From NCBI GenBank assembly GCA_028684065.1, contig JAQUGO010000002.1:363428-427427 (forward strand): 64,000 bases of DNA, written 5' to 3'. A program made the translations under genes and the position numbers. Shown piece after piece: positions 48,439-56,720 of the stretch; within the stretch, counting starts at the first letter, position 1, and each line of letters begins with the position of its first letter. The notes beneath the pieces were generated by a model. The model saw nothing but the letters and a program-made list of their open reading frames with translations, ran no database searches and was not told the DNA's origin. This DNA comes from Sulfurospirillaceae bacterium (GTDB taxonomy: Bacteria > Campylobacterota > Campylobacteria > Campylobacterales > Sulfurospirillaceae).

Positions 48439-50091
48439 TTATCGTGATGCTTTAAAAGAGCCAACAACATGCGCACCACTATTTTTCGAAGCACTAAAAT
48501 TTCCAGCAACACCCTGTACTGCGGGGCCATAGAAAGCCCCTTCTATGGTACCTGCTGAAATATTTCCATTATACAGAGTACCGCTAAATCCAGTATTTGT
48601 AAATGACGTAAGATTAAAGGCAGAAATAGTCCAAACAGCAGAATCCAAGCTTGTTTTAAAATCAATATTTCCATTGATTGTTGATGTACCAAAAGCAATA
48701 TTGAGATTGATAACATTGGTGACATCATTGAGGATATATCCTATATTCCCACCTTTGACAACATTTCCTATAACATGCCCTGAGTACGTATAATTAGTGG
48801 CACTCGTAATAAGTCCATCAACCACATTAGTGGGCGTTTTGACGCCAGCTACCCAAGTATTAATAGGACGAGATGTTATATGTGTTGTGTCGGCTTGGTA
48901 GTCATCGCCCCAATATCCCCATGACATATAATCGTTGTCTTGAAATCCAAAAGAAGTAGATATTAGATACTTTTGAACGGTTGGCGTTGCTCCCCCAGAA
49001 TGCGATAAGACTGCAAACGCATCATCATGATTATAAGAAGAGGAAAGATTAGGTGTTTCACTGTTTAAGGTTAGTGGGGTAGAAGATATGCTGACAAGGC
49101 CAGTATTTTTATTAATGTTTATGACAAGGTCTTTGGCTAATGTTGTTGCACCATTAGCAAGCTGTTGAGATATTATTCCTGTTAATATAATGGGACTGGT
49201 ATAGTCTTTATTGGTGGTTGTATTTTCTATAAATTCACTAAAAAGAGTATCGCTGTAAAGTGTGGATATTAGTATAGTTGAAGGTTCTGATGGGACTGGA
49301 GGTTCTGGTTCTGATGGGACTGGAGGTTCTGGTTCTGATGGGACTGGAGGTTCTGATGAGTTTTTAATTGCTACTGCTACTTGCTGTAATAGTACATCAT
49401 TATGTGATGCATCTATGGCAGTCATAGGCGGTGGCGTTGGTAAACCATTATCATTAGCGTGTCCATGTTTTCCAATACTGTATTGAGGTCCTTCTTGGTG
49501 TCCATGTGTTTCACTGAATTCATCTGCTTTTATAGGTTCGGGAGATGTGGGTTCTTGATTTGGAGCAACAAAAGTAATTTTTCCTGCAGGAACTAAAATA
49601 AAATTTTGTGAGCCTTGTGTTGCTACAGAGATGAGACCACTTGTACAACCTATTTTATCTCCAGCTTTAGTAAGAGCTCCCACAACAGTTGTGCCTCGTA
49701 TTCCGATAGTTGCTGTTTTTGTTTCTAGGATAAAATTTTCAGGAGCAGTTTTTCCTATTTTGCCAGTGATAGATTTAAAGGTACCTTGATTGAATTTAAA
49801 TTTAGCTTTTGGACTATTGGCATCGTTAAAATAAGTTTCTATATTAAATTCGCTTTCACTACCTAAGGTAATAACCGTTTTATCTTCAAAAATAAGCTGG
49901 ATTTGAGCTTCTTTTGACGTACGAATAGTATCTTTTTCTTCAATTTCCATAGCATTTCCAAGTTTGATAGTTTGGTTCCCTCGTAAAGCAAAAACTTCGC
50001 CTTTAAGAAGAGAGACTTTGCCTACAGAGGCTAAAGCAAAAGTAGTAAAGACAAAAATTGATAAAAGTGAAAGTCGAATAATAAGTGACAT
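48439..50091 (-). CDS. Secreted FecR-domain protein with a TbpB-like C-terminal barrel
   Basis: A 550-aa exported protein with signal peptide (residues 1-21) and no lipobox Cys. A FecR domain spans about residues 25-175, with KGEVFALRGNQTIKL and TATIGIRGTTVVG. A Pro/Glu-rich linker contains three perfect copies of an 8-residue unit (EPPVPSEP, about 246-269). The C-terminal 270 residues end in EGAFYGPAVQGVAGNFSASK and VVGSFKASR, the pattern closing TbpB-like lipoprotein barrels and hemophilin-type secreted proteins. First gene of the FecR / TPR-barrel / cyclase / PDE operon. It may be the exported ligand-binding partner that the CHASE2 cyclase reports on. That link is inference from operon structure. 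Confidence 0.75.
   Translation of the reverse strand: MSLIIRLSLLSIFVFTTFALASVGKVSLLKGEVFALRGNQTIKLGNAMEIEEKDTIRTSKEAQIQLIFEDKTVITLGSESEFNIETYFNDANSPKAKFKFNQGTFKSITGKIGKTAPENFILETKTATIGIRGTTVVGALTKAGDKIGCTSGLISVATQGSQNFILVPAGKITFVAPNQEPTSPEPIKADEFSETHGHQEGPQYSIGKHGHANDNGLPTPPPMTAIDASHNDVLLQQVAVAIKNSSEPPVPSEPEPPVPSEPEPPVPSEPSTILISTLYSDTLFSEFIENTTTNKDYTSPIILTGIISQQLANGATTLAKDLVININKNTGLVSISSTPLTLNSETPNLSSSYNHDDAFAVLSHSGGATPTVQKYLISTSFGFQDNDYMSWGYWGDDYQADTTHITSRPINTWVAGVKTPTNVVDGLITSATNYTYSGHVIGNVVKGGNIGYILNDVTNVINLNIAFGTSTINGNIDFKTSLDSAVWTISAFNLTSFTNTGFSGTLYNGNISAGTIEGAFYGPAVQGVAGNFSASKNSGAHVVGSFKASR
49283..49354 (-). repeat. Three perfect 24-bp tandem repeats in the FecR gene
   Basis: Three identical 24-bp units run 49283-49306, 49307-49330 and 49331-49354, and each encodes EPPVPSEP on the minus strand. 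Identity at the DNA level suggests recent slippage, so the linker length may vary between strains. Confidence 0.9.
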
Positions 50092-50205
50092 GTCGCACCT
50101 CTCTATAAAATTAAGAAATATTTTATGAAAAATTGTCTTAAAGTATTACTTTTTTGTTAAAAAAATAATAAAAAAGATGAAATTTCTTTTTTAGTGTCAA
50201 AAACG

Positions 50206-50211
50206 TATAAT
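50206..50211 (+). promoter_or_regulatory. -10 box of the BioC-like gene
   Basis: TATAAT 30 nt upstream of the ATG at 50241, in the divergent spacer shared with the FecR gene. Confidence 0.5.
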
Positions 50212-50240
50212 TTCACTAAAAATTAGGATAACGATAGCTA

Positions 50241-50948
50241 ATGAAATTAGAGCATATTAAAGAGTTTTCACGGCATTCTGAAGGATATGATTCTCATATG
50301 CATCTTCAAAAAGAAGTAGCTCGCCACCTAGTATCCAATATCAAGACTTCTCCTCAAACCATATTGGATTTGGGATGTGGTAATGGAGAAGTTTATAAAA
50401 ATATTTCATGGCCTATTGTTCATTTTGACGGTGTTGATAGTGCGAAAAGTATGAGTGCTAAGCATCCAACTTCTAGTAAGGTGCATATTATTCAAGAAAA
50501 TTTTGAATCTCCTTCCTTGGCACAGCAACTCTTACCTTGTTACGATCTAATTATTTCCTCCTCAGCTTTACAGTGGGCACATTGCATTGAGCACATGATC
50601 ACCTTTTGTGCGTCTGCATGTAAAGAAGGAGCCTTTGCCATTTTTACCGATAAAACATTTGAAACGATATACCGTTTGAGTGGATTGACAACTTTTTTAC
50701 CCAATGCCTCTATTCTTGGGGGAGTTTTTGACCAATACTTTACATGCCAGCAAGAAATCCGTTCTTATAGACTTTATTTTGATGATAATATTTCCAAGTT
50801 TCGCTACATTAAACAAAGTGGTGTAAGTGGTGGCAAAAAGCAATTAAGTGTTGGGCAGACTAAAACATTGATTCAATGCTATCCTTATCCTTATCTTGAA
50901 TTTGAAGTACTTTTCATATGGGGATCTTCCAAAGAATATAAATTATAA
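50241..50948 (+). CDS. BioC-like malonyl-ACP O-methyltransferase
   Basis: A 235-aa SAM-dependent methyltransferase. The SAM loop is ILDLGCGNGEVYK (motif I). Later blocks include DLIISSSALQWAHCIEHMI, which resembles BioC (DLIxSNxALQW), and the C-terminal region with VSGGKKQLSVGQ. BioC methylates malonyl-ACP to start pimelate assembly for biotin. The gene stands alone here, not in a biotin cluster, so the assignment rests on motifs. A strong -10 box precedes it. Confidence 0.75.
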   Translation: MKLEHIKEFSRHSEGYDSHMHLQKEVARHLVSNIKTSPQTILDLGCGNGEVYKNISWPIVHFDGVDSAKSMSAKHPTSSKVHIIQENFESPSLAQQLLPCYDLIISSSALQWAHCIEHMITFCASACKEGAFAIFTDKTFETIYRLSGLTTFLPNASILGGVFDQYFTCQQEIRSYRLYFDDNISKFRYIKQSGVSGGKKQLSVGQTKTLIQCYPYPYLEFEVLFIWGSSKEYKL

Positions 50949-51380
50949 GTAATTATTAATATAAATATAATAGTTAAAAATTATTTACTTTATTATCCCT
51001 ATATTTTTACATCATTTAATTATAATAATTATAATATAAAATTAGTTTGATGGCTAAAAATAGGCATTTTAATTCTAAAAGCTTAAATATATTTTTATAA
51101 TTAATACGTCATTTTTTAACAAAAATTCAAAAAAATAAAAATAAAGTTTATAAAATTTTACTTTTTTAGTAACTTTTCAAAAAAAATTTTACTTATTTTT
51201 ATTTTAATGCTATTTCGGTAACTAGGGCATTGTCTCATTATTCCCCTTCCTTGGGCTTTATATCATTCTTTCACCCTAAGGTTCTTCTAAGATTGAATAT
51301 TTACAATGATTAGTACAAATGCATAAAAAGACGAAGTTTATGTTTGTAATCTTAAAGCAAAAGTTCAATAAGGAGATGCG
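50949..51380. other. AT-rich intergenic region upstream of reductase operon 1
   Basis: 432 nt without a gene. The first 260 nt are almost entirely A/T runs. A more balanced block at 51215-51300 (CCTTCCTTGGG ... CACCCTAAGG) could form an imperfect stem. TACAAT at 51302-51307 may be the operon's -10 box. No operator is identified. Confidence 0.5.
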
Positions 51381-53723
51381 ATGAAAGTAGAGATCTCACG
51401 AAGGAGATTTCTTCAAGGTAGTGTGGCTATGTCAATCGCTGGAGGAGTAACACTAAGTTCTTCTTCTGTGATAGCAAGTGCTGCATCATCAGCCAACGTC
51501 AAACTTGGCAATGAAGAGAAAAACGTAGCGACACTCTGTGAAATGTGTGTTAACAAATGTGCGGCAATAGCACATGTTAGAAATGGTGTAGTCACCAAAC
51601 TTGATCCAAACCCATTGTTCCCAAAATCACGAAATATGCTATGTGCACGTGGTAATGCAGGTGTGCAAGCCTTGTATGACCCAGATCGTATCAAGTATCC
51701 ATTAATTAGAGATGGTGAAAAAGGGAGTGGTAAATTTAAGCGTGTTAGTTGGAATGAAGCGTTTGCCTATATTGAAGAGAAACTAACTAAAATTTTAGAG
51801 GAAGAAAAAGATAACCGTTCAACCGTAGCATTTTGTGCGGGAGAAGGTATGGCTGAGCATACATTTAAAAACTTCTTTACGGGTTTTGGTTCAGCACACT
51901 TCTTAAATCATGCCAGCTTATGTTTAGCAACAACCGTTTCGGGTTATGCATTGACTATTGGTGGATATGGTCAAGCTGACCTTGATAATGCTAAATATGT
52001 CATTATGGCAGGGGCAAACCGAGCCGAAGCGATTGTAACCCCTGATACGATGGATTTCTTTAAACGAACCAGTGGCCGAGGTGCAAAGCTTATTGTTGTT
52101 GACCCTCGTTTTACGAATACGGCAGCAAAAAGTGATAAATGGTTAGGAATTAACGTAGGAACGGACTTAGCCTTTGTTTTGGCCTTAACGTATGTTGCTA
52201 TTAAAGAAGAGAGATATAACAAAGCCTTTGTTGAAGCTTATTTTGCAGATTTTGCAGATTATAAAAATCATGTTTTAAATAACAACTATACGCCAGAGTG
52301 GGCAGAAAAAATCACAGGGATTAAAGCGGCAGACATTTACGAAGTTGCTCGTGACTTTATGGCGCATGCTCCTCAAGCGATTTACTACCAAGGAAGACGA
52401 ACGACATGGTCTAAAAATGATTTCCAATTACGTCGTGCACAAGCAATCTTTACAGCACTTGCTGGAAGTATTGATGTTAAAGGAGGCATCTGTTTTGGTA
52501 AAAGTTTACCGCTAATTCCACACGAAGCAGCTGCACCATTGTATGCCCAAGCACAAGCACGAATTGAAAAAGGTGAAGCCGCTGTTGTAGGAGGGTCAGG
52601 CTCATGGGTGGCTTTTAGAAATATGGTTGTCGAAGGAAGAAGTCCATACCCTATTAGAGCACTCTTTAATTATAAACATAATCCAATGCAAAATATGCCA
52701 AATAATAAAAAGACGGAAGAGTTTTTGAAAAAATTGGATTTGGTTGTTACGATTGATACGATGCCAAGTGATACCGTTATGTTGAGCGATGTTATATTAC
52801 CTGAGTGTACATATTTGGAGAGAACAGATCCTGTTGTTTCTTACGGTGGTATTGAGCCTTCTATCGCACAACGCAATAAAGTGGTTGACCCGATGTTTGA
52901 GAGTAAACCAGTTATGGACATCATGCGAGGGTTAAGTGCAAAACTTTCCAAACCACTTTTTGAAATCACCAAAAAATACGATGAAGATGTCAAAATGGCC
53001 ATAGAAGATGGTAGTGAAGAAGAAGTTTACCAAGAGTATGACTTAACAAAAGCATTTGCACAGTCCCAAGAAGAACTAAACGAACATGCTGTTTCAAAAT
53101 ATGAAGGTGCAGCAGAAATTCTTAAAACAAAAGGTGTCTTTTATCCTGAAATGAATGAGTATTTCAAAAAGACAGGCGTTAATGATTATGAGTATTATCC
53201 TGAAAATAAGCGCTATTACTCTGTGTTAAAGACTAAATTTAATACTCCAAGTAAAAAAATAGAATGTAATCTTGACGCATTAACCAAACGCGGAATTGAT
53301 GCGATGCCTACGTGGAAAAAAGAGTATGAGATGGATATTCCTGAAGGTAAATTTAGATTTATCACAGGCCGTCATGCACAGTTTACACAATCAGGAACCA
53401 GTAACAATAAAATGCTTCTCGATTTAGTTCCCCAAAACTACGCGTGGATTAATAAGCGTGTGGCAAACAAATTAGGTATTAAATTTGGTGATACTATTGA
53501 AGTTAGCAGTAAAGTGGGAAAAGCAACGATTAAAGCCTATCCAACAGAGAAAATAGGCCCTAATACACTGTTTTTTATTCATGGATTTGGTGTTTATTCA
53601 AGTGCTTTAACATTAGCACACAACAATGGTGGCAATGATTCTTCTATTATTGAAGATAGTATTGAGCCAATGCATGGCGCAAGTTGTCTTCATGACACGC
53701 TTGTAGATATTAGAAAGGTTTAA
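51381..53723 (+). CDS. Molybdopterin oxidoreductase catalytic subunit, PsrA/PhsA-like (operon 1)
   Basis: A 780-aa exported enzyme. The twin-arginine signal SRRRFLQGSVA (residues 6-16) sends it folded to the periplasm. A [4Fe-4S] site has Cys53, 56, 60 and 88 (C-x2-C-x3-C-x27-C). The Mo-ligand Cys is in NHASLCLATTVSG. Molybdopterin-binding blocks follow (GANRAEAIVTPDT, DTMPSDTVMLSDVILPECTYLER, and a C-terminal dinucleotide domain with GRHAQFTQSGTSNN). Size and features fit polysulfide/thiosulfate reductase A subunits; tetrathionate or another sulfur oxyanion is possible. AAGGAG precedes the ATG. Followed by B and C subunits after 2 and 9 nt. Confidence 0.88.
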   Translation: MKVEISRRRFLQGSVAMSIAGGVTLSSSSVIASAASSANVKLGNEEKNVATLCEMCVNKCAAIAHVRNGVVTKLDPNPLFPKSRNMLCARGNAGVQALYDPDRIKYPLIRDGEKGSGKFKRVSWNEAFAYIEEKLTKILEEEKDNRSTVAFCAGEGMAEHTFKNFFTGFGSAHFLNHASLCLATTVSGYALTIGGYGQADLDNAKYVIMAGANRAEAIVTPDTMDFFKRTSGRGAKLIVVDPRFTNTAAKSDKWLGINVGTDLAFVLALTYVAIKEERYNKAFVEAYFADFADYKNHVLNNNYTPEWAEKITGIKAADIYEVARDFMAHAPQAIYYQGRRTTWSKNDFQLRRAQAIFTALAGSIDVKGGICFGKSLPLIPHEAAAPLYAQAQARIEKGEAAVVGGSGSWVAFRNMVVEGRSPYPIRALFNYKHNPMQNMPNNKKTEEFLKKLDLVVTIDTMPSDTVMLSDVILPECTYLERTDPVVSYGGIEPSIAQRNKVVDPMFESKPVMDIMRGLSAKLSKPLFEITKKYDEDVKMAIEDGSEEEVYQEYDLTKAFAQSQEELNEHAVSKYEGAAEILKTKGVFYPEMNEYFKKTGVNDYEYYPENKRYYSVLKTKFNTPSKKIECNLDALTKRGIDAMPTWKKEYEMDIPEGKFRFITGRHAQFTQSGTSNNKMLLDLVPQNYAWINKRVANKLGIKFGDTIEVSSKVGKATIKAYPTEKIGPNTLFFIHGFGVYSSALTLAHNNGGNDSSIIEDSIEPMHGASCLHDTLVDIRKV

Positions 53724-53725
53724 TT

Positions 53726-54289
53726 ATGGCACGTTATGGAATGGCACTCAATTATAAAAATTGTATTAATTGTCGTGCATGTGAAACAGCATGTAAAGAA
53801 GAAAATGGTGTGTTACTAGGACGTGACAACTATCGAATTTGGGTAGGTGTTAAAGAAGCAGAGGGAGAATTTCCGAATATCTCTATTATGTCTCAAGTTT
53901 ATCATCCAAGTCAATGCCAACATTGTGATAACGCTCCTTGTCAACAAGTATGTCCAACCAATGCCACATACTATGATGAAAATCATGTGGTACGTGTTAA
54001 TCCTACAAAATGTATTTTATGTACTTATTGTATTAATGCGTGTCCGTATGATGCACGTTATGTTGACAACAGAACGGTTACGGTTGATAAATGTAATTTT
54101 TGCTCCGATACACGTTTGGCAAATGGTGAAACCACAACGGCTTGTCAGGCAACGTGTCCGACAAAAGTAAGAGTTTTTGGTGATTTAGATGATCCTAAGA
54201 GTGAGATTTCTCAACTTCTTGCCACAAAAGAGTACAGAAGAGTGAAAGAACACTTAGGAACTGAGCCAAAACTATTTTATATATTGTAG
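53726..54289 (+). CDS. Four-cluster ferredoxin-like electron-transfer subunit, PsrB-like (operon 1)
   Basis: A 187-aa protein with four Cys groups for [4Fe-4S] clusters: CINCRACETACKEENG, CQHCDNAPCQQVCPTNA, CILCTYCINACPYDARY and CNFCSD...CQATCPTKVR. It passes electrons from the membrane quinol-oxidising subunit to the catalytic subunit. It has no signal peptide, as expected for a partner co-exported with the Tat-targeted A subunit. It lies 2 nt after the A gene. Confidence 0.93.
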   Translation: MARYGMALNYKNCINCRACETACKEENGVLLGRDNYRIWVGVKEAEGEFPNISIMSQVYHPSQCQHCDNAPCQQVCPTNATYYDENHVVRVNPTKCILCTYCINACPYDARYVDNRTVTVDKCNFCSDTRLANGETTTACQATCPTKVRVFGDLDDPKSEISQLLATKEYRRVKEHLGTEPKLFYIL

Positions 54290-54298
54290 GAGTATAAG

Positions 54299-55465
54299 AT
54301 GAATTCATTTTCAGTAAAACAACTTTTTACGTTTGAAAAAACGCCACTTAATTTATTGATGGCATTTATTACGATTGGTTTACTTGCAGCTTTTGCTGCT
54401 GGTGCGGTCGCATACCTTATCCATGGTCATCATGCTTACAATGTAACACGTCAGCATCCTTGGGGACTTTTAATTTCGATGTATGTATTCTTTGTTGTAT
54501 CAAGTACGGGTCTTTGTATCATCTCTTCTATCGGTCATGTTTTTGGTATTCCTGAGTTTCAACAAATTGGTAAACGTGCCATTGCAGGTGCGATTATCAC
54601 TATTTCTTCAGGCTTTGCCGTTATCGGTTTAGAAATTGGCCATCCTATGACAATGGTCATTTACAATGTTTTAACTCCTGGACTTACCTCTGCTATTTGG
54701 TGGATGGGAACATTGTATGGTTTGTATCTAGCCTTTATTTGTATGGAATTTTTCTTTTTGGCTATCAAAGAAAATCATAAATTATCCAAGTTTTTTGGAA
54801 TAGGCGGTCTTCTAGTTGGTCTTGCAGCACACTCTAACTTGGGTGCTGTTTTCGGCTTCTTAATTTCTCGTCCATCCGCTAATGGTGTATTTTATCCTGT
54901 ATACTTCATCCTTTCTGCGATGATTACAGGATGTTACCTTGTTTTCTTGATGTATGGCTTTCGATATAAAATGAATTTCCCAGAAAAAGTGACTGTGATG
55001 CTTACAAAACTTTCAAAAATTCTAGGTATGCTTTTAGCCGTACTTATTTTCTTTGAAATTTGGAAAATTTTAACAGCACTTTATGGTGATATGCCTGAGC
55101 GTGCGGCAACTATTTTACATACAATCAAACATCCAAACTTCTGGTTTGGCGAAGTCATCCTTGGTATGTTGATTCCTTTTACAATTATCTTGTTAAGTAA
55201 TGCAAAAGCCATTAAAGCAACCATTTATGCTTCTATCACAGGTATGATTGGTATCTTTTTTATGCGATATGACTTGGTTCACGATACTCTAATCTATCCG
55301 ATGACAATGCTTAAACGAAGTGAGTATCAATTACCACCGACATTTTTAGAATATTTTCCTTCACCTGCTGAGTTTGCCGTTGGTTTTGGTGGAATTGGCC
55401 TTTGCTTATTTCTTTACTATATAGCCGACAAAGTATTTAATCTAGACGAATCGCATTCACATTAA
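54299..55465 (+). CDS. NrfD/PsrC-like quinol-oxidising membrane subunit (operon 1)
   Basis: A 388-aa integral membrane protein with about ten hydrophobic segments, so larger than the eight-helix Wolinella PsrC type. HPWGLLISMYVFFVVSSTGL near helix 2 is a typical NrfD-family block. It would take electrons from menaquinol and anchor the A-B complex at the periplasmic face. It lies 9 nt after the B gene and 28 nt before a small periplasmic protein gene. Confidence 0.88.
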   Translation: MNSFSVKQLFTFEKTPLNLLMAFITIGLLAAFAAGAVAYLIHGHHAYNVTRQHPWGLLISMYVFFVVSSTGLCIISSIGHVFGIPEFQQIGKRAIAGAIITISSGFAVIGLEIGHPMTMVIYNVLTPGLTSAIWWMGTLYGLYLAFICMEFFFLAIKENHKLSKFFGIGGLLVGLAAHSNLGAVFGFLISRPSANGVFYPVYFILSAMITGCYLVFLMYGFRYKMNFPEKVTVMLTKLSKILGMLLAVLIFFEIWKILTALYGDMPERAATILHTIKHPNFWFGEVILGMLIPFTIILLSNAKAIKATIYASITGMIGIFFMRYDLVHDTLIYPMTMLKRSEYQLPPTFLEYFPSPAEFAVGFGGIGLCLFLYYIADKVFNLDESHSH

Positions 55466-55493
55466 TCGTTTATAAAAATATAAAGGAAAAGAA

Positions 55494-55811
55494 ATGAAAA
55501 AGGTGTTTAAATTGTTTTGGGCAACAGCATTAACATTGGGATTCTTATCAACTTCCGCCTATGCAGATATTGATAAAGGGCAAAAAATTTACAGCAAGCA
55601 GTTTAAAACTATTTGTGGTTTCAGTGGCAATGTAATGGCACAAAAGCACAAACAAGCTGAATGGCATGATATTTTCTACAGTGGAAAATTGAATGAAGAA
55701 CTTATTAAAGAGTGTCCAAATGCCAAAAAACTTAAAAATTCTGACTTGCAACATGTGTATGATTTTCTCTATAATTATGCACTAGATAGTGGTAATAGAG
55801 CTACGTGTTAA
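55494..55811 (+). CDS. Periplasmic cytochrome-c-like protein lacking the haem motif (copy 1)
   Basis: A 105-aa exported protein (signal peptide to about residue 25, ADA-like cleavage site). DKGQKIYSKQFKTICGFSG occupies the place where small cytochromes c have K-x-Y-x-x-x-C-x-x-C-H, but CXXCH is absent. EWHDIFYSGKL and DLQHVYDFLYNYA complete a cytochrome-like helical pattern. Three Cys (ICGF, ECPN, ATC at the C-terminus) are shared with a 105-aa paralog after reductase operon 2. It may bind sulfur species through Cys. This is inferred from conservation. Confidence 0.7.
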   Translation: MKKVFKLFWATALTLGFLSTSAYADIDKGQKIYSKQFKTICGFSGNVMAQKHKQAEWHDIFYSGKLNEELIKECPNAKKLKNSDLQHVYDFLYNYALDSGNRATC

Positions 55812-55842
55812 GTTTTAAATAATAATACATGTTTAGCAATGA

Positions 55843-55876
55843 GCAAGTTAAGGAATTTGAATATTTCTTAACTTGC
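55843..55876 (+). terminator. Hairpin after the first cytochrome-like gene
   Basis: A 10-bp stem GCAAGTTAAG / CTTAACTTGC with an AT-rich 14-nt loop. It lacks a U-tract, so it may be a processing or stabilising element instead of a true terminator. Confidence 0.4.
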
Positions 55877-55904
55877 ATTAAATTGGTCTAAAAAGGATAA
55901 AGGA

Positions 55905-56357
55905 ATGAAAAAAATCGTATTAGGCTTAATTGTAGCGGGTTCTATAGCATTTAGTGCAGAAGCTCCCGTGAAGTTAGCGGTCAATGATTGTGTAGAAAGT
56001 TTGCAAAATGAAATCATAGGAATTATTTATTCAAATTCAATCAAAAAAACACATTCAGTAGAAGCACTGACTGAAAAGATAAATAAAACATTTGAAAAAG
56101 ATTGCGATACCAATGCAACTGAAGATAAGGAAGCTCGTAAAGCAAGACTTCTTAAAGAAGAAGATAAAAATACATCGGATGAATATGTTCTTATTTTAGA
56201 TACGACAAAGGGAAGTGAAGATTGTATTGAGAATCTTCAAAATGAAATTGCAAAAATTATCAATACTCCTGTGGATACAAAAAAGAAAGATAAGGCGATT
56301 AAATTAATTATTAAAGGTGATGGCAATAATTGTACAAAAGAACCTGAAAAAAAATAA
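55905..56357 (+). CDS. Periplasmic protein with an internal duplication, 150 aa
   Basis: Not recognised. The signal peptide covers about residues 1-19. Two related halves are visible: NDCVESLQNEIIGIIYSN ... CDTN and EDCIENLQNEIAKIINTP ... NNCTK. Each has an Asp-Cys start, a LQNEI helix and a closing Cys, separated by a charged linker. The four Cys could form two disulfides. AAAGGA precedes the ATG. Last gene of the operon-1 group, 93 nt after the cytochrome-like gene. Confidence 0.6.
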   Translation: MKKIVLGLIVAGSIAFSAEAPVKLAVNDCVESLQNEIIGIIYSNSIKKTHSVEALTEKINKTFEKDCDTNATEDKEARKARLLKEEDKNTSDEYVLILDTTKGSEDCIENLQNEIAKIINTPVDTKKKDKAIKLIIKGDGNNCTKEPEKK

Positions 56358-56720
56358 ATTGTACGCTCTTTCTTCATAAGCTGAAATCTTTGTATAAAGT
56401 TTTTAGTTTTTTTCTTCTAAATCTCATACCAAATATAACTTTTAGGATAACAAAAAAAGTTATATTTGGTAAAAAAACAATAAAAATTTTACTTTTTACT
56501 AAAAAAAACATTTTTTTCAACCTTTATAAAAAATTTTTTACAAAAATAACATTATTCTTCAATTACGCATATATCGAACTTTGTAGCATTTAAAAATTCA
56601 AAAAACTTATAATTCAAATTAGTCTTAATAATATCATAAAGAAACAAGGCCTACAATTATCCGCAGAAATAGCAATTTCTTTGGTTTTATAAACCTAAAA
56701 TTCAATTTTTTTGGAGAAAA
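56358..56720. other. Intergenic region between the two reductase operons
   Basis: 363 nt without a gene. It contains a perfect 17-bp inverted repeat at 56427-56471 and long A/T tracts. GGAGAAAA at the end is the ribosome-binding site of operon 2. No clear promoter is identified. Confidence 0.5.
56427..56471. repeat. Perfect 17-bp inverted repeat
   Basis: TACCAAATATAACTTTT / AAAAGTTATATTTGGTA with an 11-nt loop. A-rich sequence follows on the plus strand, so it is not a standard terminator in either direction. It could be a regulatory stem or operator. Confidence 0.7.

Noticed and set aside
49283..49354. CRISPR array
   Set aside because: The repeats are contiguous, without spacers, and code in frame for a Pro-rich linker.
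55494..55811. Ordinary c-type cytochrome
   Set aside because: No CXXCH in this protein or in its paralog at 62570; only the surrounding pattern is cytochrome-like.
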